Assembly: GCF_008932245.1 (NCBI RefSeq)
Contig: NZ_CP034911.1
Span: 124,001 to 188,000 of the forward strand
Length of the DNA: 64,000 nt
From: Sinorhizobium alkalisoli
Lineage (GTDB): Bacteria > Pseudomonadota > Alphaproteobacteria > Rhizobiales > Rhizobiaceae
Reading direction: 5' to 3'
A program made the position numbers and the translations under genes. The notes beneath the pieces were generated by a model. The model had not been told where the DNA came from. It searched no databases and saw only the letters and a list, made by a program, of their open reading frames with translations. Below are positions 18,711 to 26,905 of this stretch, piece after piece; position 1 is the stretch's first letter, and each line of letters opens with the position of its first letter.

Positions 18711-19631
18711 ATGGGTAGAATGAAGCAGGCGACACTTTGGAACGTCAAAAACGACGTGGGACCTTTATTTGATCCTATCGATGCCGCGCTCGAACTCGGC
18801 GCGTATGAGGCTTTATGGACTGAACACAATGCGAGCTTCAAATCGCTGGCTGAGAAGTTCGCAGAATCTCCTGACGCGCGACCATCTGATTTTATCCCCC
18901 CGGAACAAGCGAGGTTGGTTGCAAGTCGGGTGATCGACAAACTCCGCGGTCCCGGCGGTGCGCGTTTTGACGTGCGTGTCAGAGGTGAGCTCGAATATCC
19001 GCAGCGATTGCGGGAAGCCACTCACCCTGTGGAGCTTCTTTATTTCCAAGGCCGATGGGAGTTAATCGCCAACCGATCGGTTGCCGTCGTGGGAACGAGA
19101 AAGCCAACTGCAGAGGGTAAAATCCGAACCCGGCAACTCGTCAAAAAACTTGTGGAGGATCATTTCACAATTGTTTCTGGCCTTGCCGAAGGCGTCGATA
19201 CCGAAGCTCACAACGCTGCGATCGCAGCTGGGGGTGAGACGATCGCCGTTATCGGAACTCCTTTGAACCATGTTTACCCGAAATCGAACGCGCTCCTTCA
19301 AGAGACTATCGCGCGAGAGCACCTCCTGATCAGCCAAGTTCCGCTTGAGCGTTACGAGGCCCAGAACTTCCGGGTGAACCGGTTCTTTTTCCCTGAGCGA
19401 AACAAAACAATGTCGGCCCTTACCGAGGCAACCATCATAGTAGAAGCCGGGGAAACGTCTGGGACGCTTGTGCAGGCGCGAGAGGCTCTCAAGCAGAAAC
19501 GGAAGCTATTCATTCTAAACAGCTGCTTCGAGCGATCGGACCTCACGTGGCCGAAGCGTTTTGAAGCCGAAGGAGCCATAAGAGTGCGGGAATATGACGA
19601 CATTAGACGCGAGTTGGTCAGCTCGTCTTAG
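18711..19631 (+). CDS. DprA/Smf-like SLOG-domain protein (module A)
   Basis: 306 aa. The Rossmann-like DprA core spans about residues 118-290: SVAVVGTRKPT, VSGLAEGVDTEAHNAA, TIAVIGTPLNHVYP, and FFPERNKTMSALTEATIIVEAGETSGTL, the DprA F-x-x-RN-to-SG block. The N-terminal 110 residues are not the usual SAM domain. The start is ATG at 18711 or three codons later. It overlaps the phosphoribosyltransferase gene by 38 bp. Not a housekeeping dprA by context; DprA folds bind DNA or nucleotides, and the pairing suggests a conflict system. Confidence 0.85.
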   Translation: MGRMKQATLWNVKNDVGPLFDPIDAALELGAYEALWTEHNASFKSLAEKFAESPDARPSDFIPPEQARLVASRVIDKLRGPGGARFDVRVRGELEYPQRLREATHPVELLYFQGRWELIANRSVAVVGTRKPTAEGKIRTRQLVKKLVEDHFTIVSGLAEGVDTEAHNAAIAAGGETIAVIGTPLNHVYPKSNALLQETIAREHLLISQVPLERYEAQNFRVNRFFFPERNKTMSALTEATIIVEAGETSGTLVQAREALKQKRKLFILNSCFERSDLTWPKRFEAEGAIRVREYDDIRRELVSSS

Positions 19632-20253
19632 GGTCGTCGGCGAGCTTGAGCGCCCCGATCATTTCTATCTCGATGATACCGATACATGTGCTTATTTCGG
19701 CACCTACACGCCACGGGCAGGTTTCGCGCACAGTTACACAAATCAGATCATCAGCAACCTCAAGAAGAGCCCATCCGTTCGAAACACCGGACAATGGCAG
19801 TATAAGCAGCGCGCTATTGCGACTGTCGGAGCCGCCATTGCTCAGAACGTCAACGCTGCGAGTTGGCAGAACACAGTCTTTGTTCCGATTCCTCCATCGA
19901 AACGACGGGATTCACCAGACTATGACGACCGGATGATACGTGTCGCTCAAGCGATGGGGCACAATGCTGATGTACGCGAGTTGCTCTATACCGCAGTGGA
20001 ACGAGAAGCTAGGCATACAAAGACCGATCGGCGTGACCGCGATGCGCTCCGAGCCTCGCTGGCAATCGATCCTCGTTTCACCTCCAATCCCCGTCAGCAG
20101 GTCGTTCTGCTCGATGACGTGTTGACTACGGGATGTAGCTTCAAAGTTTGCAAGGAGATGATTGTCGAGATCTGGCCCGCGTCTTCGGTCATCGGCGTAT
20201 TCGTGGCTCGTCGAGTACCGACAAATCCTTTTTCTGCACTCGATTTGGAATAG
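19594..20253 (+). CDS. phosphoribosyltransferase-fold protein (module A)
   Basis: 219 aa. The PRPP-binding loop VVLLDDVLTTGCSF (about 170-183) is a textbook type I phosphoribosyltransferase motif. A ComF-like segment, VFVPIPPSKRRDSPDYDDRM, lies at about 95-114. The basic stretch HTKTDRRDRDALRASL probably forms the flexible hood. It is translationally coupled to the DprA-like gene (38-bp overlap). The base substrate is unknown. It ends 33 bp from the convergent HAD-PRTase gene. Confidence 0.85.
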   Translation: MTTLDASWSARLRVVGELERPDHFYLDDTDTCAYFGTYTPRAGFAHSYTNQIISNLKKSPSVRNTGQWQYKQRAIATVGAAIAQNVNAASWQNTVFVPIPPSKRRDSPDYDDRMIRVAQAMGHNADVRELLYTAVEREARHTKTDRRDRDALRASLAIDPRFTSNPRQQVVLLDDVLTTGCSFKVCKEMIVEIWPASSVIGVFVARRVPTNPFSALDLE

Positions 20254-20286
20254 TCGGAGGCGGGTCAGCTTTTCTTCCATCCATCT

Positions 20287-21531
20287 CTATGGCCAGTCCC
20301 ACGCAGAGTATCGTTTGAAAGCGTCAGCGACCTGCTCCGGCGCCTTGGGATTTCGTATTTGCGCACCGTTGGAAAAGACGCTTACTTGCGTCGTTGCGCT
20401 GACGTAGGGCTTGTAGGGGTCCTTGAGTTCAGGAGTCATGCCGGTCAGGGCACGGTAATGGTTTCCTCCAGGCGTTTTCAGCCAAGACGCACAGATGACG
20501 TTGGCCCCCGTCGCCCTAACGAACGCTCGGGCCGCCTCGAGGGAAAAACCCTCCGTTAGGATGTCGTCCACGACCAAGACCGTCTTGCCTGGCTTAAGTG
20601 GGCTGGCTTTATATCGGCCGCCGAGTTGTCCTGTCTTCAAGGGATCGCGGCGAAGCCTGATCGTCGACAGCTGATTTCCGTGGTCTAGCGTAATGCCCTG
20701 CTGACGCGCAGCCTGAGACTTTTGCGCGGGAGCATGGCGTTCCACGAGATCGACTAAATAGCTTGCACGCAGTGTATCGGCCACAATCTTGAGAGCGTTC
20801 GATAGCACCTTCTGCGTGGAACTGGGATGGTGGCCTGGATACGGCGCGACGTAGTTGATGACCCTTCCCAATCCAGAGAAATAGAGGCGTGCGCCCATCA
20901 AGCGGCCCCAGAACCGCAAATCGCCCTTGTTGAATTTCACAGCCTGCTTCGCATCCGTCGAATAGGCACCAGCCGTTGGATAGGACTTGGAATACTCAGC
21001 GAGCGGGGCGATGGAATAGACCTTCAGGTCGTCTTTCTCGATCGCCCAAAACCAGTCGCCAATTGACAGGCAACAACAATCGATAAAGCGAGCGATGTCC
21101 TTTGGTGATTCAAATTCAAACCCGTAAGCGCTATTTTGCGCGTGCCAGCGGGCGTTGAGAAACATGAGTTTACCGTTTCTGGCTGCGATCATGTCCTCCT
21201 TCGTCGAGCCAATATAGATCGCCTCCTCCGGCTGCCAGTTTTGTGTTTGCAACACATGATCCATCGCACCGGCAAACTGTTTCATCGGCATATCGTGACC
21301 ACCGCGATAGTAAGGAATCGTATGCCCAATGGCCTCGCTCAGGATATCTGGGATTTGACGCTTGGACCCAGTCTCAATCCAACTGCTGTTGCTGACAATC
21401 ACAGGCGAGACATTCCTGGCCGTCAAAAACCTCAGCAATTTGATGGTCTCGTCCATTAACAGCGGATCGATGCTTCCCTCGACAACGAGGGTATCGCGCA
21501 GAGAAAAAATCGCGCCTTTCAAGGTGTACAT
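20287..21531 (-). CDS. degenerate HAD - phosphoribosyltransferase fusion (module B)
   Basis: 414 aa, two domains. Residues 1-150 follow a HAD fold (AIFSLRDTLV, SPVIVSNSS, AIYIGSTKEDMIAARNG), but the nucleophile motif DxDGT reads S10-L-R12-D-T, so both catalytic Asp are lost. Residues about 205-380 are a type I PRTase with the PRPP loop VLVVDDILTEGFS at 318-330. The HAD part is therefore likely a binding module rather than a phosphatase. Third gene of a protease-DprA-HAD/PRTase operon on the minus strand. Confidence 0.8.
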   Translation of the reverse strand: MYTLKGAIFSLRDTLVVEGSIDPLLMDETIKLLRFLTARNVSPVIVSNSSWIETGSKRQIPDILSEAIGHTIPYYRGGHDMPMKQFAGAMDHVLQTQNWQPEEAIYIGSTKEDMIAARNGKLMFLNARWHAQNSAYGFEFESPKDIARFIDCCCLSIGDWFWAIEKDDLKVYSIAPLAEYSKSYPTAGAYSTDAKQAVKFNKGDLRFWGRLMGARLYFSGLGRVINYVAPYPGHHPSSTQKVLSNALKIVADTLRASYLVDLVERHAPAQKSQAARQQGITLDHGNQLSTIRLRRDPLKTGQLGGRYKASPLKPGKTVLVVDDILTEGFSLEAARAFVRATGANVICASWLKTPGGNHYRALTGMTPELKDPYKPYVSATTQVSVFSNGAQIRNPKAPEQVADAFKRYSAWDWP

Positions 21532-21543
21532 TTAGGTGTCTCG

Positions 21544-22512
21544 CTAAAGAAAACTGGCCTGGCGATATAGATGATCATCGCGCAAGGATCGCTCGACGAA
21601 GGCACGGAATGCTTCATCCTGACCCGGCACTGTGAACACTTGTCGGGGGCCTTGCCCCCCCGGAAGACTTATCTGTCGATGATCCCATGTGGGCAGCCGC
21701 AGACCAGCGATCGCCCTGCCGAGTCCTGCCGCGTAGCGGACTGTATGCGCCGTCCCACTGCGTTCCTTCCACTCGACAGGGATGAGCGCTCTCGCTAGCG
21801 CAGCTTGCAACCTGTTGCGTCGGACAAAGTTCATCGCGCTGTAGCTTTCACCCGGCAGATATTCAGTGATAACGGCGCCACCGCTCTCAACTATCTTCTT
21901 TCGAAGCGGCCCAATGTTCTTTGGATAGTCAGCGGTTATTCCTGTTCCCAGAACCGCAATTGTGGGCACTTTTGCGGTCAAGCTGGCGTTGTGGATGGCT
22001 TGATCAATCCCCAATGCGAGCCCACTGACTGTAGGGTGACCCCAGTGTTTCAAAGTCAACCCGACATATTCCGCGAGCCACAGCCCGTCAGGAGATGGAT
22101 CGCGCGTTCCGACGATCGCAATCGATGGCGCGCTGAGGATCTCTGCATTGCCTTGTACGAAAAGCCAGTGCGGCGGATCGTCGAGATGAAGCAGGGTGCG
22201 CGGGTAGCATTTATCGGATCGGAAAGCGATCCGGATTTTGCTTGCCTCGAAAACAGCTCTCAGCTGGTCGACGGATTCAGCAAGGGCCTTCCTTATCCCA
22301 TCCCAATCGGCATTCGAGGTACTGGGAAGGCGCGCGCCTTTCGATTTGAGTAGCTCGGACAGCTCCTCTCCCTGAGAATAAAAAACCGATTGAAATGATA
22401 GTTTCGACTCTGCGATCTGCCAGAGCGTATGGAAGCCTACACCCTTCATCATCGCCAAAGAGAGGAACGCTATTTTCTCGCTGGTCAAATCCGGTTGATT
22501 GTCCACTTGCAC
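21544..22512 (-). CDS. DprA/Smf-like SLOG-domain protein (module B)
   Basis: 322 aa. The N-terminal helical part (EKIAFLSLAMMKGVGFHTLW) resembles the DprA HhH/SAM region. The SLOG core reads SIAIVGTRDPSPDG, VSGLALGIDQAIHNAS and TIAVLGTGITADYPKN. The last block is divergent (FVRRNRLQAALARALIPVEW). I chose the GTG at 22512, preceded by GAGG, which begins 11 bp after the protease stop; the open frame reaches 22596 inside that gene. It sits 12 bp before the HAD-PRTase gene. Confidence 0.82.
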   Translation of the reverse strand: MQVDNQPDLTSEKIAFLSLAMMKGVGFHTLWQIAESKLSFQSVFYSQGEELSELLKSKGARLPSTSNADWDGIRKALAESVDQLRAVFEASKIRIAFRSDKCYPRTLLHLDDPPHWLFVQGNAEILSAPSIAIVGTRDPSPDGLWLAEYVGLTLKHWGHPTVSGLALGIDQAIHNASLTAKVPTIAVLGTGITADYPKNIGPLRKKIVESGGAVITEYLPGESYSAMNFVRRNRLQAALARALIPVEWKERSGTAHTVRYAAGLGRAIAGLRLPTWDHRQISLPGGQGPRQVFTVPGQDEAFRAFVERSLRDDHLYRQASFL

Positions 22513-22522
22513 CCTATTAGCC

Positions 22523-23443
22523 TCATTCTGTGATGCCGGAGGGCATGGCCGCCTGCGCAGCTTGCCGCGCTTCCAGATCTTCGCGCGCCATAGCAATCGT
22601 TTCCGCGACAGTCGGCGGCAGCTGACATTGCGGTGTCAGTTTATGCTGCTCCAAAACTTCATGCAGCGCCTCAATGCTCAATATAGTGAAAAAACCCGGC
22701 TCAGATTTTCCGAGCTGCTCCAAGCTCTCAATCACCATGCCTAGAACGAAGCCGCGTTCGTGAAAGACGGGGCCACCGCTGAAGCCACCGCGTGGGGGTC
22801 CCGACACTACGAAGCGGACGTAACGGTCGCGATACGTGTCCACGACGCCATTGACTTCCACAGTGGCAGCAAGTTGGATTGGATCCTTGGCGGTCGGCAC
22901 TGGCGGATATCCAAAGACGATACCCTTCGTGAGCAGCCAATCGGCATCGACAATCCAATCGTCGTAGTGAAATCCCAACGCCATCGATGGAGTATTTCTG
23001 TCAATTCCGCCCATTACGAAGACAGCGACGTCAATCGCGTCATCCTCGTGAAAAAACGGACCCCGAAGGATGTGCGGATTCTCGTGCCGCATGGACCAGA
23101 TGGGGATTTCGCCATTAAGCATTCCTCCGGTTCGGGCTTCTTCGATCAATTCATCTCTGAAGATCCAGCCCCTGCTATAAGGAACGACCGAAAGGACTTC
23201 ATTATCCTCCAATACGTGCCGAGCCGTAAGGTACACGCCCTCTCCGACGTGAAAGGCCGTCCCAATTCCCTCGTCACCTGAGGGCAATTTGACCACCACG
23301 GCAGCGCAAGCCAACGCACCAACTCTTAGGATCAATCGTTGAAAATCCTCAGACCACTCAGCGCGTCGCTCCGCCTCTTCGGAGGTCATTGGCCTTGGCC
23401 GGCCCCCTTCCGGCCATTTGTCTGTCGCGAGCGGTTCATTCAT
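22523..23443 (-). CDS. trypsin-like serine protease (module B)
   Basis: 306 aa, no signal peptide, so probably cytoplasmic. All three catalytic residues are visible: His in YLTARHVLED (about 76), Asp in DDAIDVAVFVM (about 138) and Ser in PPRGGFSGGPVF (about 222), in the order of a chymotrypsin-fold protease. The ATG at 23443 is listed; a GTG five codons earlier is possible. It leads the operon with dprA-B and HAD-PRTase. Protease effectors of this type occur in bacterial conflict systems; that role is inference. Confidence 0.85.
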   Translation of the reverse strand: MNEPLATDKWPEGGRPRPMTSEEAERRAEWSEDFQRLILRVGALACAAVVVKLPSGDEGIGTAFHVGEGVYLTARHVLEDNEVLSVVPYSRGWIFRDELIEEARTGGMLNGEIPIWSMRHENPHILRGPFFHEDDAIDVAVFVMGGIDRNTPSMALGFHYDDWIVDADWLLTKGIVFGYPPVPTAKDPIQLAATVEVNGVVDTYRDRYVRFVVSGPPRGGFSGGPVFHERGFVLGMVIESLEQLGKSEPGFFTILSIEALHEVLEQHKLTPQCQLPPTVAETIAMAREDLEARQAAQAAMPSGITE

Positions 23444-23458
23444 ATTGCTACAATCCAC

Positions 23459-23809
23459 TCATTGAGAATTAGAGACCCGATCTCACCGCACTTGGGCTGT
23501 GTCCTATTTTACTCTCTCAAAGAGTATCCTGGGTGGCAATGTCGCTGAGGACGAGATGTGTAAAATGAACCACAGAATTAGCTCTGCGAAACTGGCCCCT
23601 CGAAGCGAGGAGCAATCATGCATTTGCTTTACGCAGACGGTGAGCTTGTCACCCCGTCCCTGAAGAGATGGTTCTTGCTGTTGATCCTCGGTCGGATATG
23701 CGACGCTAGACAACCAGCGGCCGCGACCAGGTGTGGAGCTTGTCTTTAAGACTTCCTTAATCAACGGTCTTGACGGAGGCCAATCACCTCACTATCTTCA
23801 TTTTACCAA
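23459..23809. other. intergenic region between two divergent defence operons
   Basis: 350 bp with no supported gene. It must carry the promoters of the minus-strand protease operon and of the plus-strand STAS-like gene. AT-rich stretches near 23500-23520 and 23790-23810 are the likeliest promoter areas; no clear operator dyad was seen. Confidence 0.4.
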
Positions 23810-24385
23810 ATGAAGGAAGTGAAAGTGCATATTTCGATATTCGACCTGGCTGGCGGCAAGAGCATACTGACGGGCAGTTTGCCCGGTAGGAAGGTGCTGG
23901 CAGATCTCATCGCAGCAGTTCAGCCCGAAGCGAGCGGCGAGATCGTCTTTCTTGACTTCGCGGGCATCGAAGTGGCGACGTCCTCATTTCTGCGCGAATG
24001 CGTCGTTGGTTTTCGCGACTTCGCCCGAGGCCAGGCGAACCTTTATCCCGTCCTCGTGAACGCAGGCGCCTTGGTCGTTGAGGAACTGGATTTCTTTGCG
24101 CGGCAACGAGGCGACGTTTTTTGGTCATGCACCCGGGATCACGATGGTGCTCTGGCTGATATCAAGCTGGTGGGCGAGCTTGAGCCCGCCCTTCGCACGA
24201 CCTTTGAACGCATCTATCGCCTTGGGGAAGCAACTGCGCCTCAGCTCGCGGCGCTCGGTGAAGATCAGGGAATTAAACCTACTGCTTGGAACAACCGCCT
24301 CGCGTCGCTAGCGGCAAAGGGCCTTGTTGTTGAACGCCGTGTTGGCAAGACGAAGAACTTTGTGCCGCTGTTGGAGGTTGGCTGA
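23810..24385 (+). CDS. STAS-like DUF4325 protein with winged-helix tail
   Basis: 191 aa. The N-terminal half resembles STAS-like DUF4325 (IVFLDFAGIEVATSSFLREC, an anti-sigma-antagonist-like strand-helix). The C-terminal 70 residues (LRTTFERIYRLGEATAPQLAAL to LAAKGLVVERRVGKTKNF) look like a winged-helix DNA-binding domain. DUF4325 proteins are often encoded near GHKL ATPases, and one lies at 25851-26750. The stop overlaps the next start by one base (24385). A switch or sensor role is inferred. Confidence 0.72.
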   Translation: MKEVKVHISIFDLAGGKSILTGSLPGRKVLADLIAAVQPEASGEIVFLDFAGIEVATSSFLRECVVGFRDFARGQANLYPVLVNAGALVVEELDFFARQRGDVFWSCTRDHDGALADIKLVGELEPALRTTFERIYRLGEATAPQLAALGEDQGIKPTAWNNRLASLAAKGLVVERRVGKTKNFVPLLEVG

Positions 24386-24735
24386 TGGGTCTTGATTACA
24401 TACGCAGCAATACCGGTAAGCCGTGGAAAAAGCGCTGGAATGGCGGCCTTGATCGTCTGAAGAGACCAACGCTATTCGACCTTTCGATCACGGAGACAAG
24501 CCACAGCGTAACGGTCGAACTGGCTCCGGGCACGCGTCTCAACCTTGGCGATACCTGCATCGTTGAGCGCGGCAGCGATGACTTTGCGGTAACAAAGGGG
24601 CTCCACCCGGTCGGCCGTATTCGCAACCCCAGCAGTGAAATTTCAGCGGCCGTCATAGCGGGCAAGGGCTTCATCGAGGCTCGCGTGACGCACGTTGGGC
24701 TTTTTGGCGATACGGCGGAGGTAAATTTTGCATGA
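24385..24735 (+). CDS. uncharacterised small beta-rich protein
   Basis: 116 aa that I do not recognise. After a basic N terminus (TGKPWKKRWNGGLDRLKRP) it is beta-rich and soluble, with no Cys cluster or membrane segment except TCIVERG. It is coupled on both sides: its start overlaps the STAS-like stop and its stop overlaps the next start by ATGA (24732-24735). It is therefore probably a dedicated component of the three-gene unit. Confidence 0.65.
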   Translation: MGLDYIRSNTGKPWKKRWNGGLDRLKRPTLFDLSITETSHSVTVELAPGTRLNLGDTCIVERGSDDFAVTKGLHPVGRIRNPSSEISAAVIAGKGFIEARVTHVGLFGDTAEVNFA

Positions 24736-26009
24736 GCGTACGTCCTGCCCATGAACCGTCACGCACATTTCGGCAGCCACAGCGACTTTGGGATGATCCC
24801 GCCGTTCATACCCCAGCATTGGGCTGCCGCGGATGCAAAGACTTCGGCATCTGCGGAGGGCTTCACACGGACGCCGGGATTTTTCTCGATTGCCATGACT
24901 TGTGCACCTGCTCTGACAAGTCGAAGTGCGACATGGTTTGCCGCTTCAATCCGACCCATTTCGTTGCGCGGATGCGCGAAATCGACGGTCTTGACCTGGG
25001 CACATTGCCACGTCTTGAAGAACTGCCGCTACCTAGCCTGCCGCCCATCGTGCCGCTCATTCATCACAAATACAGCCGATCCATACCGCTAAACGAGGCG
25101 GTCGTCGCCATCCCCCTCTGCGAACTTGTCGATTTGGGAAGCGGACAGTTGCACGTTCGCACACGGGACGAACTATCGGCGCGATTTCTGGTGCCAGCCG
25201 AGGCTGCGATAATCGTGAGCGGGGTAGACAAGGACCACATCATCGAGCGCTGGTGGGAATTAGACAACCGCCCTGTGCTAATCGCGCAACTTCGCAAACT
25301 TGGAATCACGATGGTGACGGCGCCGAACTACAGCGTTCTCACTGACGTACCAAGAACAGACAATCTCCACGCCATGAAGCGCATTTTTATGGTTTGGAGC
25401 GAATTTGCCGCGGCAGGTTTGCCCGCGGCGCTCCATGTGAATGCGCGTACCGAGCACGATTATAAGCGCTGGGCCGAGCTTATCCGGGAACGCCCTGAGA
25501 TCGGCGTGGTTGCCTTTGAATTCGCGACCGGCTGTGGCCGCGGCGAACGCATCACCTTCCATACTTCGCAGCTGATGTTGCTTGCCCGCCGGGTTGGCCG
25601 GCCGCTCGATATGGTCGTCCGCGGTGGGCTCCACATCCTGCCGCAGCTGACGCAAGCATTCCGCCGAGTAACGCTCCTTGAAACCCAATCGTTTTCACGA
25701 ACGCAGCGCCGGCGCCGCGCGTACCTCAACGAGGCAGGGCGCTTGCACTGGGCGCCGTCACCGACGGAAGTGGGGGCACCCCTCGACGAGCTTCTGGCTC
25801 ATAACGTCAAGGTCATGCGCATGGCGATGGAAATGGCGATGCAAGAGCCGTCAAAGCCGATGCGGTTTGTTCAGCGCACGAAAGGTGTCGCACCGAACCG
25901 AAATGATGAAGCCGGGCAGATCAGCTTTTTTGACAATGCTCAGCTTGCCATTCGGGCTCAAGTTGTCACCACTAAGCGTGAGGACATGATCCCCGCTGCG
26001 AAAGCGTAG
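24732..26009 (+). CDS. Cys-rich protein with DUF4417-like barrel domain
   Basis: 425 aa. The first 70 residues hold eight Cys (about 32, 35, 41, 54, 58, 60, 66, 70) spaced like zinc or Fe-S ligands. The middle (about 185-330) has alternating strand-helix units, MVTAPNYSVLTDVPRTDNLH, AALHVNARTEHDYKRW and DMVVRGGLHILPQL, that resemble DUF4417-type TIM barrels. The C terminus is basic and then disordered. The last 159 bp overlap the convergent GHKL gene. Enzymatic activity is unknown. Confidence 0.65.
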   Translation: MSVRPAHEPSRTFRQPQRLWDDPAVHTPALGCRGCKDFGICGGLHTDAGIFLDCHDLCTCSDKSKCDMVCRFNPTHFVARMREIDGLDLGTLPRLEELPLPSLPPIVPLIHHKYSRSIPLNEAVVAIPLCELVDLGSGQLHVRTRDELSARFLVPAEAAIIVSGVDKDHIIERWWELDNRPVLIAQLRKLGITMVTAPNYSVLTDVPRTDNLHAMKRIFMVWSEFAAAGLPAALHVNARTEHDYKRWAELIRERPEIGVVAFEFATGCGRGERITFHTSQLMLLARRVGRPLDMVVRGGLHILPQLTQAFRRVTLLETQSFSRTQRRRRAYLNEAGRLHWAPSPTEVGAPLDELLAHNVKVMRMAMEMAMQEPSKPMRFVQRTKGVAPNRNDEAGQISFFDNAQLAIRAQVVTTKREDMIPAAKA

Positions 26010-26750
26010 GTCACCGTTCTCATGCGCCAGCGCACGAAAAAGCTGACCGATCCCATAGCCATGTCCCGATTGGCGCCCGAACCTCGAGGCGCCGTCGGAT
26101 ATGGCTTCACGCAGCGCTTGGCCAGAATGCTCAAGTTGTGTGAACTCGGCGTTTTGTCTGAGGCTTGCCAGAACACCCATTCCAGCATCGGCAACAACAA
26201 ACTCAAACGCATCGCCACTTACTGCATAGGCGGCAAGCCCGGTGTCAATCCGGCCGCTATGGGTATAGACGTTGTCCTGGAGCTCCCCCAGCGCACCAAG
26301 AAGACCTTCAACAAGTCTTCGCGGAATATCGCGCGCGGCTGCGGCATTCTCCGCGCGTTTGGCCCATTGATCCCAGAGCGACTGATCGTCGGATTGAGGG
26401 TCGTGACGGAACAGGGGGAAAACGCCCGCGACGTCATTAATCCCGTTACCGGTAATGGTGCCGTGATCCAGTGCTTGATCCACCATCCCGACGAAACGCG
26501 CTTCGAACGCCACGGCTCGATATGCGTCTGGCAAGAGGCGGCGAGCCATGGCCAGTTCAATCAGAGGACCAATTCTTCCCGATTTTCGGATGCGGATGTC
26601 CCCGGCTTGTGGAAGTCGGCCAGAGACAGCCTGCCAAAGCAGATCATCAGCATTCTCAAAGCTGCCCTCAATGTCACGTGCCGCCTGCATGCCGTCCTTG
26701 CAAATCCCCCAATGCTCTTTTCCGCAACGCAACACAATCCCGACCCCCAT
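25851..26750 (-). CDS. GHKL (histidine-kinase-like) ATPase
   Basis: 299 aa. The Bergerat-fold boxes are clear: N box GELQDNVYTHSG (about 155-166), G1 box VVADAGMGV (about 186-193) and G2 box GHGYGIGQL (about 229-237). No phospho-acceptor His or dimerisation domain is seen, so it is a stand-alone ATPase. The N-terminal 150 residues are an uncharacterised helical domain. It is convergent with the STAS-like operon and overlaps its last gene by 159 bp. A kinase or gyrase-like partner to the STAS-like protein is plausible. Confidence 0.82.
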   Translation of the reverse strand: MGVGIVLRCGKEHWGICKDGMQAARDIEGSFENADDLLWQAVSGRLPQAGDIRIRKSGRIGPLIELAMARRLLPDAYRAVAFEARFVGMVDQALDHGTITGNGINDVAGVFPLFRHDPQSDDQSLWDQWAKRAENAAAARDIPRRLVEGLLGALGELQDNVYTHSGRIDTGLAAYAVSGDAFEFVVADAGMGVLASLRQNAEFTQLEHSGQALREAISDGASRFGRQSGHGYGIGQLFRALAHENGDLRFRSGDHVLTLSGDNLSPNGKLSIVKKADLPGFIISVRCDTFRALNKPHRL

Positions 26751-26905
26751 GCCACCACTGGCGACACCGGACGTGCCCTTGACCGGCTATCGGATAGGAT
26801 GAATCAGTCGACGTTAATACAATATTGGCGCGAAAATGCCGCATGCGCTACAGGAAAGGGCCAAAACACCCGATTTTATTGCGGAAGAAATGAGGAGGGT
26901 GCCGT

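Noticed and set aside
18711..22512. Reading the two DprA-like genes as housekeeping competence dprA
   Set aside because: Two divergent copies paired with phosphoribosyltransferases on a plasmid, with altered ends and no topA or smf-type neighbours, do not fit chromosomal dprA.
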